DNA of 64,000 bases from Ramazzottius varieornatus (lineage: Eukaryota; Tardigrada; Eutardigrada; Parachela; Ramazzottiidae): NCBI GenBank assembly GCA_001949185.1, contig BDGG01000022.1:124001-188000 (forward strand), written 5' to 3'. Both the position numbers and the translations under genes were made by a program. The notes beneath the pieces are model-generated. The model was given only the letters and a program-made list of their open reading frames with translations, did no database searches and was not told the origin of the DNA. Shown one piece after another: positions 21,001-32,674 of this stretch. Positions within the stretch are counted from its first letter, which is position 1, and each line of letters opens with the position of its first letter.

Positions 21001-23620
21001 GGCAACCTTCAAGGACTAGAGTTGTACCATGTCTTCCAGGCTGCGCAGCTTCTTGATGAGGTCAATGCCGACGTGGAGGCCCATCAGCGTCATCCAGTCG
21101 ATGGTGTTGGCGTCCAGCGACAAGCGGATGGGACAGGTGGTGGCAAAGACGCTACCTTTAGGCACGGGCCATTGCACTTCCTACCAGAGAGGCACATCAA
21201 GTCTTGGCTACCGGCTTTATCGAAGGTTGAGGAGGAATGGCGCACCTTGGCATAGTAGTAGTTGGTCATGGCAATGTCGATGGCCGGCACACTTTCCGGA
21301 ATGTCAAACTCGGCCTTGTCAAAGACCAAGAAGGGCGTCTCGTGCGGCTTGTTGCCGCGCTTGACATCCTCGCCCGTCACCACCGGCTGGATGATGAACT
21401 GCCCAATGCTGGCGTTGATGGTCGTCGACAAGAGCGTCTGAAAGTCATCCTCGAACGTCGCGCTGATACTGCCTGTAAAGGCACAACTCTCCTCAGCGTG
21501 ACAAGATAGAGAAGCAATACGATATGCAAGGATCTGACAACTTACCCAGTTCACGACGATATCCGTTGAGGAGGGCGTTGATCCATTCACCACTACCGGG
21601 AACTTCGCGATGACGAGTCAGCCAACTTGTGTTACCTGCAAGATACTATACTGTCCCCATCAGTTCATGACAGACGATGCTTATGGAAGTGTCTGTACCT
21701 TCGGTGACGAGGTGGAAAGGGTAAATGTCGGCGCGAATGTCGGTGAGGTGCATGGCCATGGAGGCGTCGGCGTAGCGCGCTCGCTGGCGGGCCTCCATAA
21801 AGGTCTCGGGCAGACTATTGTCGTGGACAATGGTCAGGTCCAAGGCGCGAATCAGCAGGTGCTGCGACGTCTCCCATATGGCGTGGCGCAGGTAGTAACG
21901 CGCTCGAGCGTCTTGAATGTGCGGACGCTTCTCCACTTGGGCGTTATACTCTTCCCCAATGTGCTTCTTCAGGTAAGCATTCAACTACGAAGCAAACACC
22001 ATCAAGTGGACGTCCTCTTCTCCATAACTGTCTTTTATGCTTACTTGTTTCTGCGTGTTCTGCTTGTTGACGTATTTATGCTGGGCCTTGCGAACGCGCG
22101 TTTGAATGTTGGAGGCCTTGACCAGATGCATAATGTCGCGGACGAAGTCTACCGTCGACTTCATTTCCGTCTCGCTCAACGTCAGCTGGATGTTGTCCAA
22201 CAGAATGTCTGTAGCGCACAAAAACGCCATGAGCACACCCACCCTCCGACCATGTCACGTGTCAGCCCAAACAAACACTTACCGGCTTTGATGTTCAGCA
22301 ACAAGGCATCTATAAAACCAACAAAACCACAAATCAAACCTTGTCCAGAAAATCTCTAGATATTTTCAGTGAATCTCAGTTATCTTTCCGCAAGATAAAG
22401 CGGACACACATCCCATGTCAACCAACAAATTAAAGGTTGATGCAGGAAAATTCCATAAAGCATGGTGGCGAGAAAAATAGCCCGAAGGCATTTGCCACGA
22501 CAAAAGACGGCCTTAGCGTAAAACCTACCCGACAGCCTTCGTTTCATGATCAGGCGGACATTGCCTGCACTGGTGACCAGCATGATGGGCCGTGCGTCGG
22601 TGGCGGCCTGGCCGATACTGCGCAGTTCCACCCGCATCGACTCAAAGTCCATCTGGCGGAAGATGAGCGTCTCATCCAGCTCAGAGTTCTTCACTCGTCC
22701 TTTGGCAATGTCGTCCGTCTCTTGCCATTCCGGAGTGGACGGATACGTTCGTAGTTGTAGAAGCTACAAGCACACGTGGTCAACTTTGGTGTAGCTTTAG
22801 TCCTGAGTCCCATTTCAGAGTGAACGTGTCCCACTTCCGGTTGAGACTATTAGGCCGGCTATTGAGCTTACCTGCACGTCGGCCAACATCAACTGCGATT
22901 TGAACTGGATGCGCATGGCATTCATGCTCATGTAGATGCCATCGCCAATCTTCTGCGGTAGGCGATACTTCATCCTGCAAAAAGAGGCCCAGAGCTAGGA
23001 AGTGCGCTTGTAACTCTTTCAGGCCAATGCCAGGCTGAGACCATACTCGGGCATATTTGGCATTTTATTAGCCAGCGCAGAAATGCCCTGTGTCGGTGTT
23101 CGTAGCTCCGGACATGTCTCCAGCGTCACACGAACTTCGTCCAGGTGCTAAAGGAAAGGCAAGGCGTCGGTCAGGGATTCAGGGAAGCAAAGCACACAGA
23201 GGTAATTCCGTCCAGAAGGACACTTACGATATGGACAGGCAAGTGCTGGATCTTCCTCCATCCTATCTGCAAACGATCCACTCATGACCATTTCACCCAG
23301 GTTAACAAGAAATGGGCAGCGTCTACCTTAACGTAGAGACGGTTGCAGGTGACTCTGGCCAAGCGAAGCCATGTGGGTAGCTCCAAGAGATCGGTCAGCG
23401 CGTCCTCGTTAAAGTCACAGTCCTTCAGCTCTAAGCGGCCTTTGGTGACGCTCAACTTCAGCTGATCCCGTTCAAAGTTCTTGACATATCTATAACCAAC
23501 AAGCAAGGATCCGTCTATGCATCACTGTCAACTATCTGACAGCAACGGAAAGGACAGAGTGTTTGAGGGCACCTACTTCTCCAGATAGCTGGACAGCTGG
23601 TTCTTGATTAAGAACGTCAT
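18072..23620 (-). CDS. BLTP3: Bridge-like lipid transfer protein 3 homologue (UHRF1BP1/SHIP164)
   Basis: Twenty-one exons: 23620-23577, 23489-23327, 23266-23228, 23147-23047, 22974-22872, 22763-22529, 22309-22283, 22208-22045, 21984-21699, 21635-21546, 21472-21246, 21180-21028, 20967-20722, 20627-20435, 20370-20153, 19925-19551, 19485-19291, 19223-19073, 18848-18663, 18595-18317, 18259-18072. The sum is 3,663 nt, exactly 1,220 residues plus stop, against about 1,440-1,464 in human paralogues. The N-terminal chorein-like segment reads LLELPTWLRLARVTCN then WRKIQHLPVHI, matching the BLTP3 pattern rather than VPS13. RPIMLVTSAGNVRLIMKRRL and ETSQHLLIRALDLTI are further matches. The C-terminus is a short coiled coil (QRRVKLEQRIQQLHNRL). 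The family forms a hydrophobic groove that moves lipids between membranes on endosomal vesicles. Introns carry inverted-repeat copies. Confidence 0.87.
18946..18988. repeat. Short inverted-repeat element, BLTP3 intron copy 1
   Basis: CAAGTGGCGGACGG at the left and GTGTGCGCCACTTG at the right, about 43 bp. Inside the intron between exons 19223-19073 and 18848-18663. Confidence 0.65.
20001..20044. repeat. Short inverted-repeat element, BLTP3 intron copy 2
   Basis: GACGCACGCTGCCAG at the left and CCGTACGCCACTTA at the right. Inside the intron between exons 20370-20153 and 19925-19551. Confidence 0.5.
20070..20118. repeat. Short inverted-repeat element, BLTP3 intron copy 3
   Basis: AGGTGACGCACTGTT at the left and CCTGCGCCACTTGG at the right, about 26 bp from the previous copy. 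It is a second case of two copies side by side in one intron. Confidence 0.55.
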
Positions 23621-24374
23621 TCTCTAAAAGTGCAGCGATGCTTCCTTCTGCGTTGATATCTTTGTCCTTCGCAGCAATACAAACTCGCGATGAAAGTTGT
23701 ACTCGAGCGGATGGGAGAAATGGTGAACAAAACACGAGGAAAATCAATTACGTAGGAATTTGAGCATCGATTGGAACGCTATCTCTTAAACTTTTGAATC
23801 GTCACGGAAATCCCAGCTACAGCACAAATTATAGAGGGTGTGTTCAGGTCTGTGCTGTTGGGCTACAGCGCTGTCAGACCACCCCGTATAGTATATCTAA
23901 AGACAGGGTATACCGTGTAGGCGTGTACTCATACGTACGGTAAAGGCTACTCGTAACTGTAAAGGCGTAATTTTGTGCGGAAGAACTTGCTTCACTTTGC
24001 TGATCGAGCCACGAGTCGGTAACTTGATAGCCTTCCAGGCTTTTTTCTCCGCTTGTGCCCGCGACAGTGTAACGATAAGTCAAATCTGTAAATTGGTGTG
24101 TGGCTTATGAGTGCAGACAGCGAACTTCCGTCTTGCACACGGGTCGTCAACGCTAACCTTCCCTTTGGTTCTCCCGAATCACTACACACAAGTATGGGTG
24201 AAACCGATACGACGTACACGTGTACTCGAACTGTGTTGTTTGAAAGAGAAACCTGGTAAGCTTAGGACCCGCAGCTACAGCATTCAAGAGGACAGTAGAA
24301 AACCAGCAAAGTAATCACCGAGTCAGGCATTAAAAGAGTAGATTGTACATGTCCTGAAGGTGTTTTCCAGCCCA
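23621..24374. other. Intergenic region between BLTP3 and EIF2B2
   Basis: Both neighbours are on the minus strand, so this holds the BLTP3 promoter and 5' UTR and the EIF2B2 3' UTR. No coding exon recognised. Confidence 0.4.
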
Positions 24375-26554
24375 CTAGAGGTTGTCATCGTCGTCGTCCG
24401 GATGATACAGTTCAGTCAGGAGCCGGTAGACGTATGAAGGGGCATTTCCACCTCTGCAAAGAACAAGAGAATTTTGCTGTAAGTGTCGGTATAACTTGGC
24501 CATAACGCATTTTCGTAACCGGACATTGAATCAGGCAACAGCAATTGGATGATCGTCCAAGGATTCCTTACATGTTGGAGATAAAGAGAGTGACGAGCTG
24601 GGGCGGTACATAGTCAAAGACGGGATTGACTAAGTGAACCTTGGAGAGGACTTCGCCTTCGGCGTAGTTCATGACGTCTTCCGGCGTGACGAACTTGTTG
24701 AAGGCGTCTTGGTCTGACGTTCCCAGATACTGTGGCGACAGCTTGAACATGGCCGCACAGACTATCAGCTACAACCAAGCGTCAGCTTCGGCACCTTGAT
24801 TACAGCCAGTCCATTCAGCCTACCAGACATGTAATGATTGTGTGTTGGCTATGCTTACCGGTACGGAATAATGCTTGGCGGCCAGGGCGATTGTATGGCT
24901 TCCGTTGACGGCTTTTAACCTACAGCAACAGTTGGACCAGATGTAGCAGTATCAACAGTCAGATCCAACAGCAATGGCAAAGAAGGCTATGGAAAAACGT
25001 CTGGCATAAAGCAAGGCTGAAGTGGTAGTTGGCAGCTCACCCTCCGTTAGCCATGACGGTGTGGGTGCCAATGATGACTTTGTTGACGCGGGACATCATG
25101 GCAAAGATGGCCGAGTCGGTGATCAACGTCGTGGGAATGGGAGGGGTGTTCTCGGCCAGGCTCTTAGCCATAATGTGCCCTTGGAAGAAAGGGGCAGCTT
25201 CGGCGACGATGACATGGAACTTGCGCTTCTTGGCCGCATGCTGCATGAAACACACAACAGTACCACCTTCAAACTGTGCCTGGCAGTTCTTCCCCATCAG
25301 CACAGTGCTGACATACCTTGAGGAAAGCTTCGACTGTGCGGGACTTGCCGATGGTCAGGATAATCTCGTTAGAATGGATATGCTCCAGCGCCTGTACCGC
25401 GATATTGTCGCCACTATATAAGGACATGACAAACATCCCTCACATCCCTTTTGGCGTATCGTACGAGTACCCTTAACCAACCTGGTTTCCAGTTCGCTAA
25501 GGAATTCCCCAATAGCTTCCAGAAGGGTGCCTTTGAATGTTGTATCCTATATTATGCAGGATGGATAGATCTTCACCAAAGAACAAGCTTGAAACGAGGA
25601 ACTTCTGGTCATCACCTTGAGCTTGGGTAGTCGCCTGTTGTAGTCATCCGATCGGCCCACGCCGGACACGAACATATTCTGCAACAATTCATATTTACCA
25701 TCATTCTTCTTTGAGAATTTTGGAACATCTCCGCTCTATAATGTCCTGTATACGACTGTCCACTTTGGTGCAATTACTACAGTCAACTGCTGGTAATTAA
25801 TGGTGACGTTCACGCTTACATGAAGGGATTCTTTGACATCAGGTTCTTCCGCGCTCGGAACCGCTCCATCGGCCGTTAAGGCCGTCGAATAACTACACGT
25901 ATGAAGTAGCAGCCATCAGTAAGCATCAGGACGGTAAGAAATGGTACCATCATGAAAACAGCCGGAAGTCGCAAACGGCACTCACCGCATTAGTATATAA
26001 ATTAGACACTTACTTGACGTATTCCTCTCTAATGATCTTTAAAACTGCAACAAACAGACGTGGTCCACACGCTCAAAGTAGTCGAGCCACTGCCAGAAAG
26101 AATGCGCCATACTTCGACGAACAATATTGCCAAAAACGGAGTCGGCGGGGTTGGTCTTGGTGATGCGTCGCCCTTCTCGCTTGATCAGCGCTATCAGTTC
26201 TCTACCATCACAAGCAACAATGCCTCCCCATACACATTGTGCAGCAACAGGCAACTTACTTTGCTGTCTGCCATTTACATACTGCCACAATCTTGCGGAG
26301 TATTAGGGCGGCTTCGCGTGCCGTCGAGTAGGAACCTTCCTTCGGGCTGCTACAATGAAGCATTCAGCAAACGAGTGATGTGGATTACACGGAGCTTGAA
26401 GTCACTTCATGGCTTACCTGTGGTGCAGCCTCGTCAAAAACTTCTCGATGTTGTCTTGCAGTTCTTCCGTGAGAGGGATGTCACAGGGTCCACTTGGCGA
26501 AGATGAACTGGCTCGATCCGAGGATGCCAGACCGGAAGTGGAAGTCATCACCAT
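24375..26554 (-). CDS. EIF2B2: Translation initiation factor eIF2B subunit beta
   Basis: Regulatory subunit of the guanine nucleotide exchange factor that recharges eIF2 with GTP and is inhibited in the integrated stress response. Exons: 26554-26418, 26349-26260, 26201-26113, 26044-26014, 25892-25820, 25678-25616, 25546-25482, 25413-25317, 25240-25041, 24919-24859, 24768-24572, 24453-24375; total 1,182 nt, 393 residues (human 351). Family blocks: [104 protein letters not shown] and the acidic end [12 protein letters not shown]. The first exon is Ser-rich and less conserved. It is divergently arranged with DARS2, with about 1.2 kb between starts. Confidence 0.95.
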
Positions 26555-27722
26555 GATGGAGCACAACCAACAGCAATTCGCTCCCCCACTCACAACTTAC
26601 TATAATACCTAGGTACACAGACTCCGCAATGCAGCGCTCCAACCTGATGGTATCACCAGAGAGCCGGTCCACTGGCGATGTAGACGATCAAGAAGAAAAC
26701 CAGCATAGATGAAAAAAAGACAAACTTTCATCAGAGTGATACACGTGCCGAAGCTGTTTGCCATGCCAGGCTTTATAGCATTGGATAGCATGGCACAATC
26801 ACGCGGAGAGTTGGGTTTGGCAGGCTATGGGGCTCTTTTACCAGTGGAGAAAGCAGCACGTTTGTTCTGGCTAGTGTTCAGCATTGCTCTCAGTGAACTG
26901 ACGCAGCTTTGACTTTTCTTCCCACTCTGTCAAGCAACTTTCTGCCGGATCCGTTGTTCCGTTTAAATTTAAGATTTTGAGGACTATCTTTTTGCTCAAA
27001 GGAAAAAACATGTACGGCCACTGCAAGCCGGTAGAATAATTAATACAGTAGTAAAGTTAATTGCGTGTTACAAACTGTACTCGAATAACACTTAAGACCA
27101 CGATCCTACACACACTGTCTGATTTGGCATACTTCCACCAAACCAATCAGACATCTATTCGGACAGGTTTCCTTTTCAATCTTGTCATTTTCATACATGC
27201 AAGTGCTGTTACCCACCGATGCTGTGTACGACGTCAGAAGTCACGTGTGCAACATACGCGACTACAGCACGTGAGCTGAACGTCACCTTTACCTTTATTT
27301 GGGCGGAGTAACATTATCCAATCCCAGTGGAGAAATCCTACGTCATCCAACTCTCCTCGTGATTTTCCATCAGAATTTTAGTACATTCTGCACGTGTATC
27401 ACTCTGCTTTCATCAAACTGACTGATCAAACTTTCATCAGCTAACACCCTAGAGTTAACCACTAGACCAAGGCACCCTATATAACGCCATAGATCCCTGC
27501 CAATTGTTCATGCTCTACACCAAAGTACAAAGGGTGATGTGTCCCCAGTCCATGACGTCATTTCGTCTTTCCAGGTTTTCCCTTCATCTTCAAGATCAAT
27601 TGACCCTGATGAGCAGAATGCAGATCTTCGTTTCGGAGTTTGAACAGATTCTCCAAGTTTCCAATCGTACTTTCTGCCTGGTAAAATTAGTACGGTGACC
27701 TGCGGGAAGTGGACTATAGGCG
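26555..27722. promoter_or_regulatory. Divergent intergenic region between EIF2B2 and DARS2
   Basis: The two flanking genes are transcribed away from each other, so both promoters should lie here. It contains short AT-rich stretches and a TGACGTCA (CRE-like) octamer at about 27553. No further gene is supported; this is inferred from layout, not from a mapped promoter. Confidence 0.45.
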
Positions 27723-30083
27723 ATGCTGGAGCATCCACAAGAGATGCGTGTACTTTATCGCTCTGCTCACTCTCGCCATGGAATACAGTCCCTACGTTGC
27801 CGTACATTTACCTCTTACACCGACCCCTTTCGCTCGCATCTCTGCGGCAAATTATCAAGAGAACATGTGGGGCAGCACGTGTCCGTCTGCGGGTGGTTGC
27901 ACAAGAAGCGGATGGGCCAGCAGTTTTGGCTGTTGCGCGACTGGAGCGGCCTCCTGCAAATCCTCATCAACGAGCAGCGCCAAGAGCAATGGCTGGACAT
28001 GCTGCAGAAAGCATCACTGGAAAGTGTCGTTGCTGTGCGCGGACTAGTCCAGCCTCGTCCGGAGGAGCAGGCCAATTCGGACATGCCCACGGGAGAGATT
28101 GAGCTCCACGCGGCGGAGATCAAACTGCTCAATCCAGCCTTATCAAACCTACCTTTCCTTCCACATAACCGGCAGGTACGTCTCAGCTCGCGCATGTGAC
28201 GTCATCGCGCTGCAGGCATGATGGTCTCCGCTGTGGCGTCATGCGCAATTTGATCAGGTCACAGTCGATCTAACCAAGACGGTGCAGGTGGAATGGTTAT
28301 GGTCCAGGACACTTTGTCTAACTTTCGTTCATGCTCTGATGGCAGGTGACGGAGCAGGTTAGGTTGAGGTATCGCTACCTGGATTTCCGACAAACGCCCT
28401 TGCAGCGCGCTCTGCGACTTCGTTCCTCGGTACTGATGGGCATGCGACACTTCCTGCACGATCAGCACGGCTTCGTTGACGTAGAGACACCCTACCTGTT
28501 CCGGCGGACTCCTGGTGGGGCGCGAGAGTTCTTGGTACCGTCGCAGCAGGCCGGCAAGTTTTACTCTCTACCACAGAGTCCGCAGCAGTTCAAGCAGCTA
28601 CTGATGGTCGGTGGCCTGGACCGCTACTTCCAGATTGCCCGCTGTTTCAGGGACGAAAGTCGCAACCCGGAGAAGCAGCCCGAGTTTACGCAGCTGGATA
28701 TTGAAATGTCCTTTGTCGATACCGAGAGCATACTGGGCCTGATTGAGGACCTGCTCGTTGCCTCTTGGCCTTCTTCCCACTTAGGTTTGTTCGCATTAAC
28801 GGAACCTGTTAGCAATAAGAACCAAAATCAGGGATAGTCGATTCGAAGCATCTGTTTCGTTGGCAGGTTCGCCGCCATCCATCCCATTTCCTCGTCTTCC
28901 GTACGCCGAAGCCATGGCTTCCTACGGTATTGATAAGCCGGACACTCGCTTCGGCATGAAAATCCATGACATAACTGCTTTCGCCCGACATCACTCTCTT
29001 TTCGGCACCATTACCAACGACAGAGACTGCACAGTCTTGGCCATGGTAGCGCCCAATGGCGATTCACTGTGCCGAACCGCTTTTGAAAAACAAGCCAAGC
29101 TCATCCTGGAGAATGAAGTGAGACACCAGCCACGCAATAAAGTCAGATTAGGCATCACCCGAATATCCAGAGAAGAGACAGGAAACAAGTTTAGTGGGTT
29201 GAGAATACCGTCGAATGTACAGAGTGAATTTATGGATATGCTAAAAGTCAATGCTGATGACGCTGTGATCATGTGTGCCGGTGAGGATAGGGTGAACTGC
29301 CAGAAAGGACTGGGGAAGGTCCGGCTGTTTACCGCTGACTACTTGGAAGAGAATGGGCTGAAAGTGCGAAGCGACAAGTTTGACTTTCTGTGGGTGATCG
29401 ACTTCCCTCTCTTTGTCAATTCCGACAAAGGACAGTGGGAGTCGGCCCATCATCCATTCACCGCACCGGTCGCTGAAGAGATGCACATGCTGAATGACCC
29501 GCAACGGTACTTTACCAAATGGACACTCGCATTTCCTTGTCATGGAAGAAAGGCAAGCTTTTTCTCTGCAGGTGGGGCGAAATGCGGGGACAGCATTACG
29601 ATCTGGTGCTGAACGGCGCCGAAGTGGGTGGCGGCTCCATACGAGTACACAGTGCCGCTATGCAGAGAAGAATCCTGGACTTGCTGCGGATAGATCACGA
29701 AGAGCTAAAGCATTTGCTGGAAGCACTGGACAGTGGGTGTCCACCGCATGGCGGCATCGCCCTAGGTCAGTACCATCATTCTTCTCTCTATACTACCGCC
29801 GCTGCTCGTCTTCCCTGTTTTCCACTCATCCAATTGTGCTTTGCTTCCCCCAGGGTTGGACCGGTTGATCAGTATCTACGCCGGAAGTAGCAGTATCCGT
29901 GACGTTATCGCATTCCCCAAAACGGCTGCTGGTAACGATCTCATGAGCTCGTCCCCTTGTTCTGTAACAAAGTCTGATCTTGACTTTTATCACATTTCCG
30001 TCAATGAGAACGCCAAAACACCTCTGGAAGATTCGTTTGACAGTGTTGATGATAGCTCTGCCGAGACTAAAGCCGCAGCATGA
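27723..30083 (+). CDS. DARS2: Mitochondrial aspartyl-tRNA synthetase
   Basis: Charges mitochondrial tRNA-Asp; class II, bacterial-type AspRS. Exons 27723-28175, 28346-28784, 28867-29506, 29572-29765 and 29854-30083 sum to 1,956 nt, 651 residues (human 645). A basic, Ser/Arg-rich N-terminus fits a mitochondrial targeting peptide. An OB-fold anticodon-binding segment follows ([20 protein letters not shown]). The catalytic core has motif 2 ([20 protein letters not shown]), [49 protein letters not shown] and motif 3 ([15 protein letters not shown]). The catalytic residues expected for the family are in place. The start is the first Met of the open frame; an internal Met at codon 8 is an alternative. 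Its end is convergent with ANKMY2, about 220 bp away. Confidence 0.95.
28190..28248. repeat. TGACGTCA-cored imperfect inverted repeat in DARS2 intron 1
   Basis: GCATGTGACGTCATCGCGC is followed about 30 bp on by GTGGCGTCATGCGCA. The 19-mer recurs exactly in a GOT2 intron near 54079. Confidence 0.5.
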
Positions 30084-30301
30084 GGCTTTTCACTTCTACT
30101 TGCTTACCTGCTCACTGCACCGGTATTGACACAAATCACATCAGAAGAAAATGATAATGAAGCCGACATTTTGTACACTCATCTTTGGCTTGGCAAAATC
30201 AAATACAATCAAAACTGGCAAATAACCGGGAAAAAGTTCGCTCGTGATGGACGGTGCAAGGCTAATGAGGAATCAGTGCAAATATGCGGAAGAAAGTCTG
30301 C
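30084..30301. other. Convergent 3' ends of DARS2 and ANKMY2
   Basis: Short AT-rich spacer between two stop codons; the two 3' UTRs probably meet or overlap here. Confidence 0.4.
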
Positions 30302-32052
30302 TTAGTCGGCTGAAAGGAGACCTTGGCGGTCTGAAATGTCTACCCGAACATCTTCGGCGCTGACAGCTTTGTTATCCAGCTCTTTGTCAGCGTGGTTGCT
30401 GCCGTCTTCCAACTGTTGGGATGGTTCATCGTTGACGTGGATATTTTCTTGATTATCGTCGGTGGCTGATACTGCCGCCGTTTGCTCTTCCTCTTGACGC
30501 TGTTTCTGCATCTGGGCATTCTTGGCTTCCATCCTGGCATGTTGTTGGGCCAGCCTCTTGCATTCCTTCTTGTGGACAGGCCAGTGGAACTTTTGGCATT
30601 GCTCGTCGCAGTAGGAGACCAGTTTGCAGGCCGAGCACTTGCGCTGGGCTTCGGGGTCGTTGCAGGTCTCGCAGGGAGGCCCGTCGCGGTTGGGCATGTG
30701 CTGGCCGTTGATGCCCTGTTCCAGGATGGACAGTGAACCACCGGCACCACCCAGGTTGGCCTTGGCGATGGCATGAACCATGGTGGTATGAAGGGGCGTT
30801 TGGGGGTAAGGGAAGGAGCGGATGCTCTGCCGCAAAAAGCTTTCCAAGTACTCAGTGAAGCCTTTGGCGTCCCGCCCTCGAACAAACCTACCCAAGAGCA
30901 CAGACTCGTAACATCGATTCTCCAGCCTTATTTACTAGTCGCGGCATACATACATTTTGATAATGTCGTCGTAAGTCTTGCCGTCGGCCATTAGTTTCTT
31001 GACGTGGCGAATGACGGCCGAATAGAAGTGAATTTTCATGGCCATGATTTCGTTCATCTCGCGCGATTTAACTTCCTTCTCCACGATGGCCTCCATCGTC
31101 TTCAGCACCCTCTCACTCTCATCCATCAGCAGCGGGTTGGCTCGCAGAAAGTAAACCAGCTAAAGCCCCACAAAAAGTCCTTATTATGCCATCTGCCCAA
31201 TGAAGTTGTACATGCTTACTTTGACCGGATGCAGATTGGTCTGCATAATATACCGATGGAGAACGGGAGCGATAGATGCCGGCAGTTTGCCCTCAGTTTC
31301 TAGTCCTGCAAAACACAGCAACGACTAACGTCAATGGTGCTACCATTTTTCGGGGGATCTGGAGCATGATACTGACCGTGCGGTTTGGTGTAGTAGTCGA
31401 GGTCTTCGACGGTGAAGAAGTTGCTGATGATGATGGCGATGGCGTGGTTACCGATGAAACCGGCCAGTTGTGCGGCACTCTTGCCAATGTTGTTGGTGGC
31501 ACTGGTCCGCGCTCCGTGCTGCAGCAGAGTCTTGACGACGTCCTGCTTGCCGGACAGGGCGGCGAACATGAGGGGAGTGTAGCCTTGTGTTTGCATGTTG
31601 CTGTTGGCGTCAGCGCCCGAGGCCAGCAGCAACTCCACCAGCTCCTTGTTGCCTTTGTAGCAGGCATGTTCCAGCGGTGTCGTCCCAGACTGCACAACAA
31701 AAACATATACAGTCAGATACCAATGTCGGTTCGTGTGACAAAGAGTCAGACTTACGTCGTCGAGACAGTCAACTTTTAGCCTCTTATTGCGCAGCAGGAC
31801 GCGCACTTCGTCCATCTTGCCTTCCTCGCAGCATTTGATCAGCTTCTCCTCATCCTCTCTCAGTACTCCAAACTGCTTTGGTCGAACCACTGCCGCTGCG
31901 AGCTTCGTTTTCTTGACGGAAGTTTCTTCCTTGGCCAGATCGACCAGTGGCTTATCACCATCACCGCTCTCTTCCATCGCTTTTTTCTGCGAGGGTTCCG
32001 AAGAATCCGTCTTCGCGCTGGCATTCAAACCGTCATCATCACCAGACGTCAT
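30302..32052 (-). CDS. ANKMY2: Ankyrin repeat and MYND domain-containing protein 2
   Basis: Cilia/Hedgehog-linked adaptor in vertebrates. Exons 32052-31756, 31689-31377, 31305-31220, 31159-30954 and 30887-30302 total 1,488 nt, 495 residues (human 441). An acidic N-terminus is followed by ankyrin repeats at about residues 65-200 (SGTTPLEHACYKGNKELVEL, QGYTPLMFAALSGKQDVVKT). A helical middle segment carries the family motif TNLHPVK. A MYND zinc finger at about residues 350-390 has the order CxxC...CxxC...YCxxxC...HxxxC (CETC, CSAC, YCDEQC, HWPVHKKEC), with all zinc ligands present. The C-terminal tail is Gln/Glu-rich and coiled. The position of the first donor may be off by one base. Confidence 0.93.
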
Positions 32053-32674
32053 GGCTTTTTGGTTATCTCCTTCGGAACAAACCTGATATCACACAGCTGA
32101 CAGCTTTATTGGTTAAACTACAGATTGAACAGAAATGCCAACTTTTGATCAGTTCGATGCAGAAATTTCTCACGGATCACTTGGACGATCTATGGACGAC
32201 TATGGACCGTCGAACTGTGAAATGTCTCCACTCCCCACACTCCACAAGACTCCACGGAAAGATCGATAGACGATGATGTAGAGAGTTGTCAGCTCAGCTT
32301 TCGACCTGCTACACCGGAAGAGAGGGAGCGAGGGACGCTTGGACAATCGATCGAGTTCACGTGATGAATAGCTTCGAGGTTGCGGCGTAACGGAGTGGGC
32401 TCACAACCAATTTATGGACTTCTCCCTCCTGGAGTCCCCACAACCTAAAACCACAACAAATATGTATTTGTTTCGATTCTCATACTAATAGTAAAGTTCC
32501 ATTCTTCGCCCAGTCGCCGGGATTCCACCTATCGGTCATTCCAGAATGACTGTTAACCCAGAGCACTGACCAGATGCTGTACTTCGTCTACCAAAATTTA
32601 TTGGTTTGAATGCTGCTGTACGATCACGATTGATTGATCGTTCGACACTACAGTGAGTTTGCGCAAGTCGAAGT
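32053..32674. other. Upstream of ANKMY2, no recognised gene
   Basis: It presumably holds the ANKMY2 promoter. No coding potential or repeat was recognised before the transposon arm that begins near 32675. Confidence 0.4.

Noticed and set aside
21225-21260. Another copy of the palindromic element near GGCGCACC
   Set aside because: Only one arm-like word is present, and it overlaps an exon-intron boundary of BLTP3.
18072-23620. VPS13 or another chorein protein
   Set aside because: The N-terminal block (LLELPTWLRLARVTCN) and RLIMKRRL region fit BLTP3, and the total length of 1,220 residues is far too short for VPS13.
28598-28815. Minus-strand frames opposite DARS2
   Set aside because: Shadow frames of a strongly conserved coding exon.
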